Below the pieces are notes generated by a model. It ran no database searches. It was not told where the DNA came from and was given only the letters and a program-made list of their open reading frames with translations. Positions 5,034 through 6,456 of a DNA stretch of 6,456 bases are shown here, in pieces (the stretch's first letter is position 1; every line of letters begins with the position of its first letter). The position numbers and the translations under genes were made by a program. The DNA is taken from positions 1-6,456 of the forward strand of contig DKNS01000198.1 of NCBI GenBank assembly GCA_002469765.1, written 5' to 3'. Origin of the DNA: Flavobacteriales bacterium UBA7382 (GTDB lineage Bacteria; Bacteroidota; Bacteroidia; Flavobacteriales_D; Sanyastnellaceae).

Positions 5034-6445
5034 CGCGCCACAGAGAGAAGCCCCCTACCAAGGCCGTCGGCCTGAATCAGCCACATGCCGGGCGACAAGC
5101 TTTCCAAGCGAACAGTCTCCCCTCGCCCCGAGAGCACAACTTGCCCCGACGCGACGCCGATCACCTTCCATGGCGTTGACGGGTTGGCGCCTGCCAGCCG
5201 AACTTGGTCTGACGCAGGGTTGGGATGCATGCTTAGCGCAGTGGGACGTGCTTTGGGCAGCCCATCTGTGCACGCCTCCACTCGGTCTTCAATCCACAAC
5301 GCGGCGCCTAAAATCGCCAGGCCCGCACATTGGCCGTGGTCCAACGCACCGAGGTCAATGGCCTCGTGCATGGTGCTTCCCTCCGAGGTCATCCAAGACT
5401 CTGCCACCAAGGCATTTTCGTAAAAAACCTGCTCATCTTGTGTGCAGTAGTAAATCTCCAGGGGGGCCTCAGGGATCCATTGGTACACGTCGTTGTCCTG
5501 CGCGGCCAAGTTGAACGGGTGGTCGGGGTTGTTCAAGATGTCGTCCAACAAATTGGGTTGCACGAATTCTTCCAGGGTCGGGGGACAAGCGTCGTTGATG
5601 GTTTCTGCGTCGTGGGTGCCGTCCAACAGGTCCAGCATGGCGGAGGCATATGGCTCTTGGAACACCTCGTCAAGGTTGTCGTACAGCGTGCCGTAGACGC
5701 TGTTCCATCCGACCACGTTGTAGGCCAAATACGCTGGGTTGGAATAGGACTCTGCATCAAAGGTCATCGGGAATTGGGTGCCGCTGATGTCGTACGGACC
5801 GCTCCCGGGAGCCGCACCGCTCAACGTGAAATCATCGCCATAGGCGGTGGTGGTCAAGTCTCGCGCCAGCGCCATGGCGGCGTGCCCACCTTGGGAGTAT
5901 CCAGAGAGGAAGTTTTGGCCGTTCAAGGTGAATCCCAATTCGCCGGAGAGCGCATCGGCCGCTTTCATCATGAAGTAGCCTGCGTCAGATTCGGATTGTG
6001 CATGCACGTAGGGGTGCATGAGTTGGCTGGTGCCCAAGCCCACGTAATCGGGCATCAACACCAATTGTCCCAGGGTGGCCATCAAGCCTCCAAATATCCC
6101 CTCAGATCCCAAGAAAGACGGTGCGTCGGTGCGCTTGAAGAGCGTGCCATGCATGTACACATGGATGGGCAAGCCGCAGGGTTCTTCAAATCCCATGGGA
6201 ACAAACAACGCCCCGCTGACGTCCACCGTGTCGCCCAAGTAGGGCATGGGGTACGTGACCCGGTACATCTCGACATCGTGGTCGGCGGAAAACAAGTTGG
6301 ACGGGATGCCAAATGCCGAAGCCATGGACGTAAGCTGGCTTTGAGAAAACGTGGATTGAAATTCGGCGGTTTGGGCCCAAGCAGGGGTGCCGGTGGACCA
6401 GCACAACACGGTGGCGGTGGCGAGCAGGGAGATGAAGCGTGTCAT
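5030..6445 (-). CDS. Secreted lipase-like alpha/beta hydrolase with T9SS type A sorting domain
   Basis: Extracellular or surface-bound serine hydrolase, 471 aa. Residues 1-24 are a signal peptide (MTRFISLLATATVLCWSTGT, cleavage after AWA). The hydrolase spans about 45-395: YRVTYPMPYLGDTVDVSGAL at the first strands, a HG oxyanion-type pair (99-100, in VYMHGTLFKR), the conserved MPDYVGLGTS (131-140), and the nucleophile elbow GYSQGGHA (182-189) with catalytic Ser184. Asp337 in YYCTQDEQVFYEN and His370 in ALDHGQCAG are the best candidates for the rest of the triad. This layout fits the secretory lipase family (LIP-type, related to PF03583) or broadly the lipase/esterase group; substrate is unknown, with triacylglycerols or polyesters possible. 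From about 401, MHPNPASDQVRLA opens a T9SS type A domain, closing with LESLSPGMWLIQADGLGRGL. The ATG at 6445 is 11 bases from the window edge, so the promoter lies outside. Confidence 0.9.
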   Translation of the reverse strand: MTRFISLLATATVLCWSTGTPAWAQTAEFQSTFSQSQLTSMASAFGIPSNLFSADHDVEMYRVTYPMPYLGDTVDVSGALFVPMGFEEPCGLPIHVYMHGTLFKRTDAPSFLGSEGIFGGLMATLGQLVLMPDYVGLGTSQLMHPYVHAQSESDAGYFMMKAADALSGELGFTLNGQNFLSGYSQGGHAAMALARDLTTTAYGDDFTLSGAAPGSGPYDISGTQFPMTFDAESYSNPAYLAYNVVGWNSVYGTLYDNLDEVFQEPYASAMLDLLDGTHDAETINDACPPTLEEFVQPNLLDDILNNPDHPFNLAAQDNDVYQWIPEAPLEIYYCTQDEQVFYENALVAESWMTSEGSTMHEAIDLGALDHGQCAGLAILGAALWIEDRVEACTDGLPKARPTALSMHPNPASDQVRLAGANPSTPWKVIGVASGQVVLSGRGETVRLESLSPGMWLIQADGLGRGLLSVAR

Positions 6446-6456
6446 GTTGAACGGGC

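Noticed and set aside
5022..5043. Possible bidirectional terminator between the M15-like and lipase-like genes
   Set aside because: Only 4-bp arms are visible and no T-run follows on either strand; the spacer itself is 4 bases.

Overview
The window reads as chromosomal DNA from a free-living member of the Bacteroidota, most likely a GC-rich, probably aquatic lineage near Flavobacteriales. The evidence is a Bacteroidota-style exonuclease VII large subunit, two secreted proteins that end in (or appear to end in) type IX secretion (T9SS) sorting domains, a choice-of-anchor V protein with one CxxCH, a CTHNSRRS-type low-molecular-weight phosphatase, a DUF5715-like M15-type peptidase, and mostly absent Shine-Dalgarno sequences. 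Base composition is visibly GC-rich (estimated by eye in the upper 50s percent, not computed). I see no phage, insertion sequence, tRNA, rRNA or CRISPR array.

Layout. Positions 1-374 (-) hold the N-terminal part of xseA, which runs off the left edge. Immediately upstream of it on the same strand (389-1174) is a secreted choice-of-anchor V/reeler-like protein. After a 104-bp divergent gap, a LMW protein-tyrosine-phosphatase/arsenate-reductase-like gene (1279-2025, +) carries an unexpected lipoprotein signal peptide. It converges on, and overlaps by 38 bp, a three-gene minus-strand operon: a 183-aa conserved protein of unknown function (3446-3997), a 63-aa small basic protein (3258-3449, ATGA overlap) and an Nramp-related transporter (1988-3256, one base after the small ORF). 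After a 128-bp divergent gap, a predicted lipoprotein peptidase of the LAS/M15 type (4126-5025, +) converges with 4 bp to spare on a secreted T9SS-exported lipase-like alpha/beta hydrolase (5030-6445, -).

How the genes work together. There is no evident single pathway. The left end joins DNA repair (exonuclease VII) to an exported protein. The middle is a tightly coupled operon ending in a metal transporter whose canonical metal-binding residues are replaced. The right end is two envelope or secreted hydrolases. The best candidates for a second look are the lipoprotein-targeted phosphatase, the non-canonical Nramp transporter with its two uncharacterised operon partners, and the antisense overlap of two coding regions. 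I do not see a convincing new multi-gene defence or biosynthetic system.
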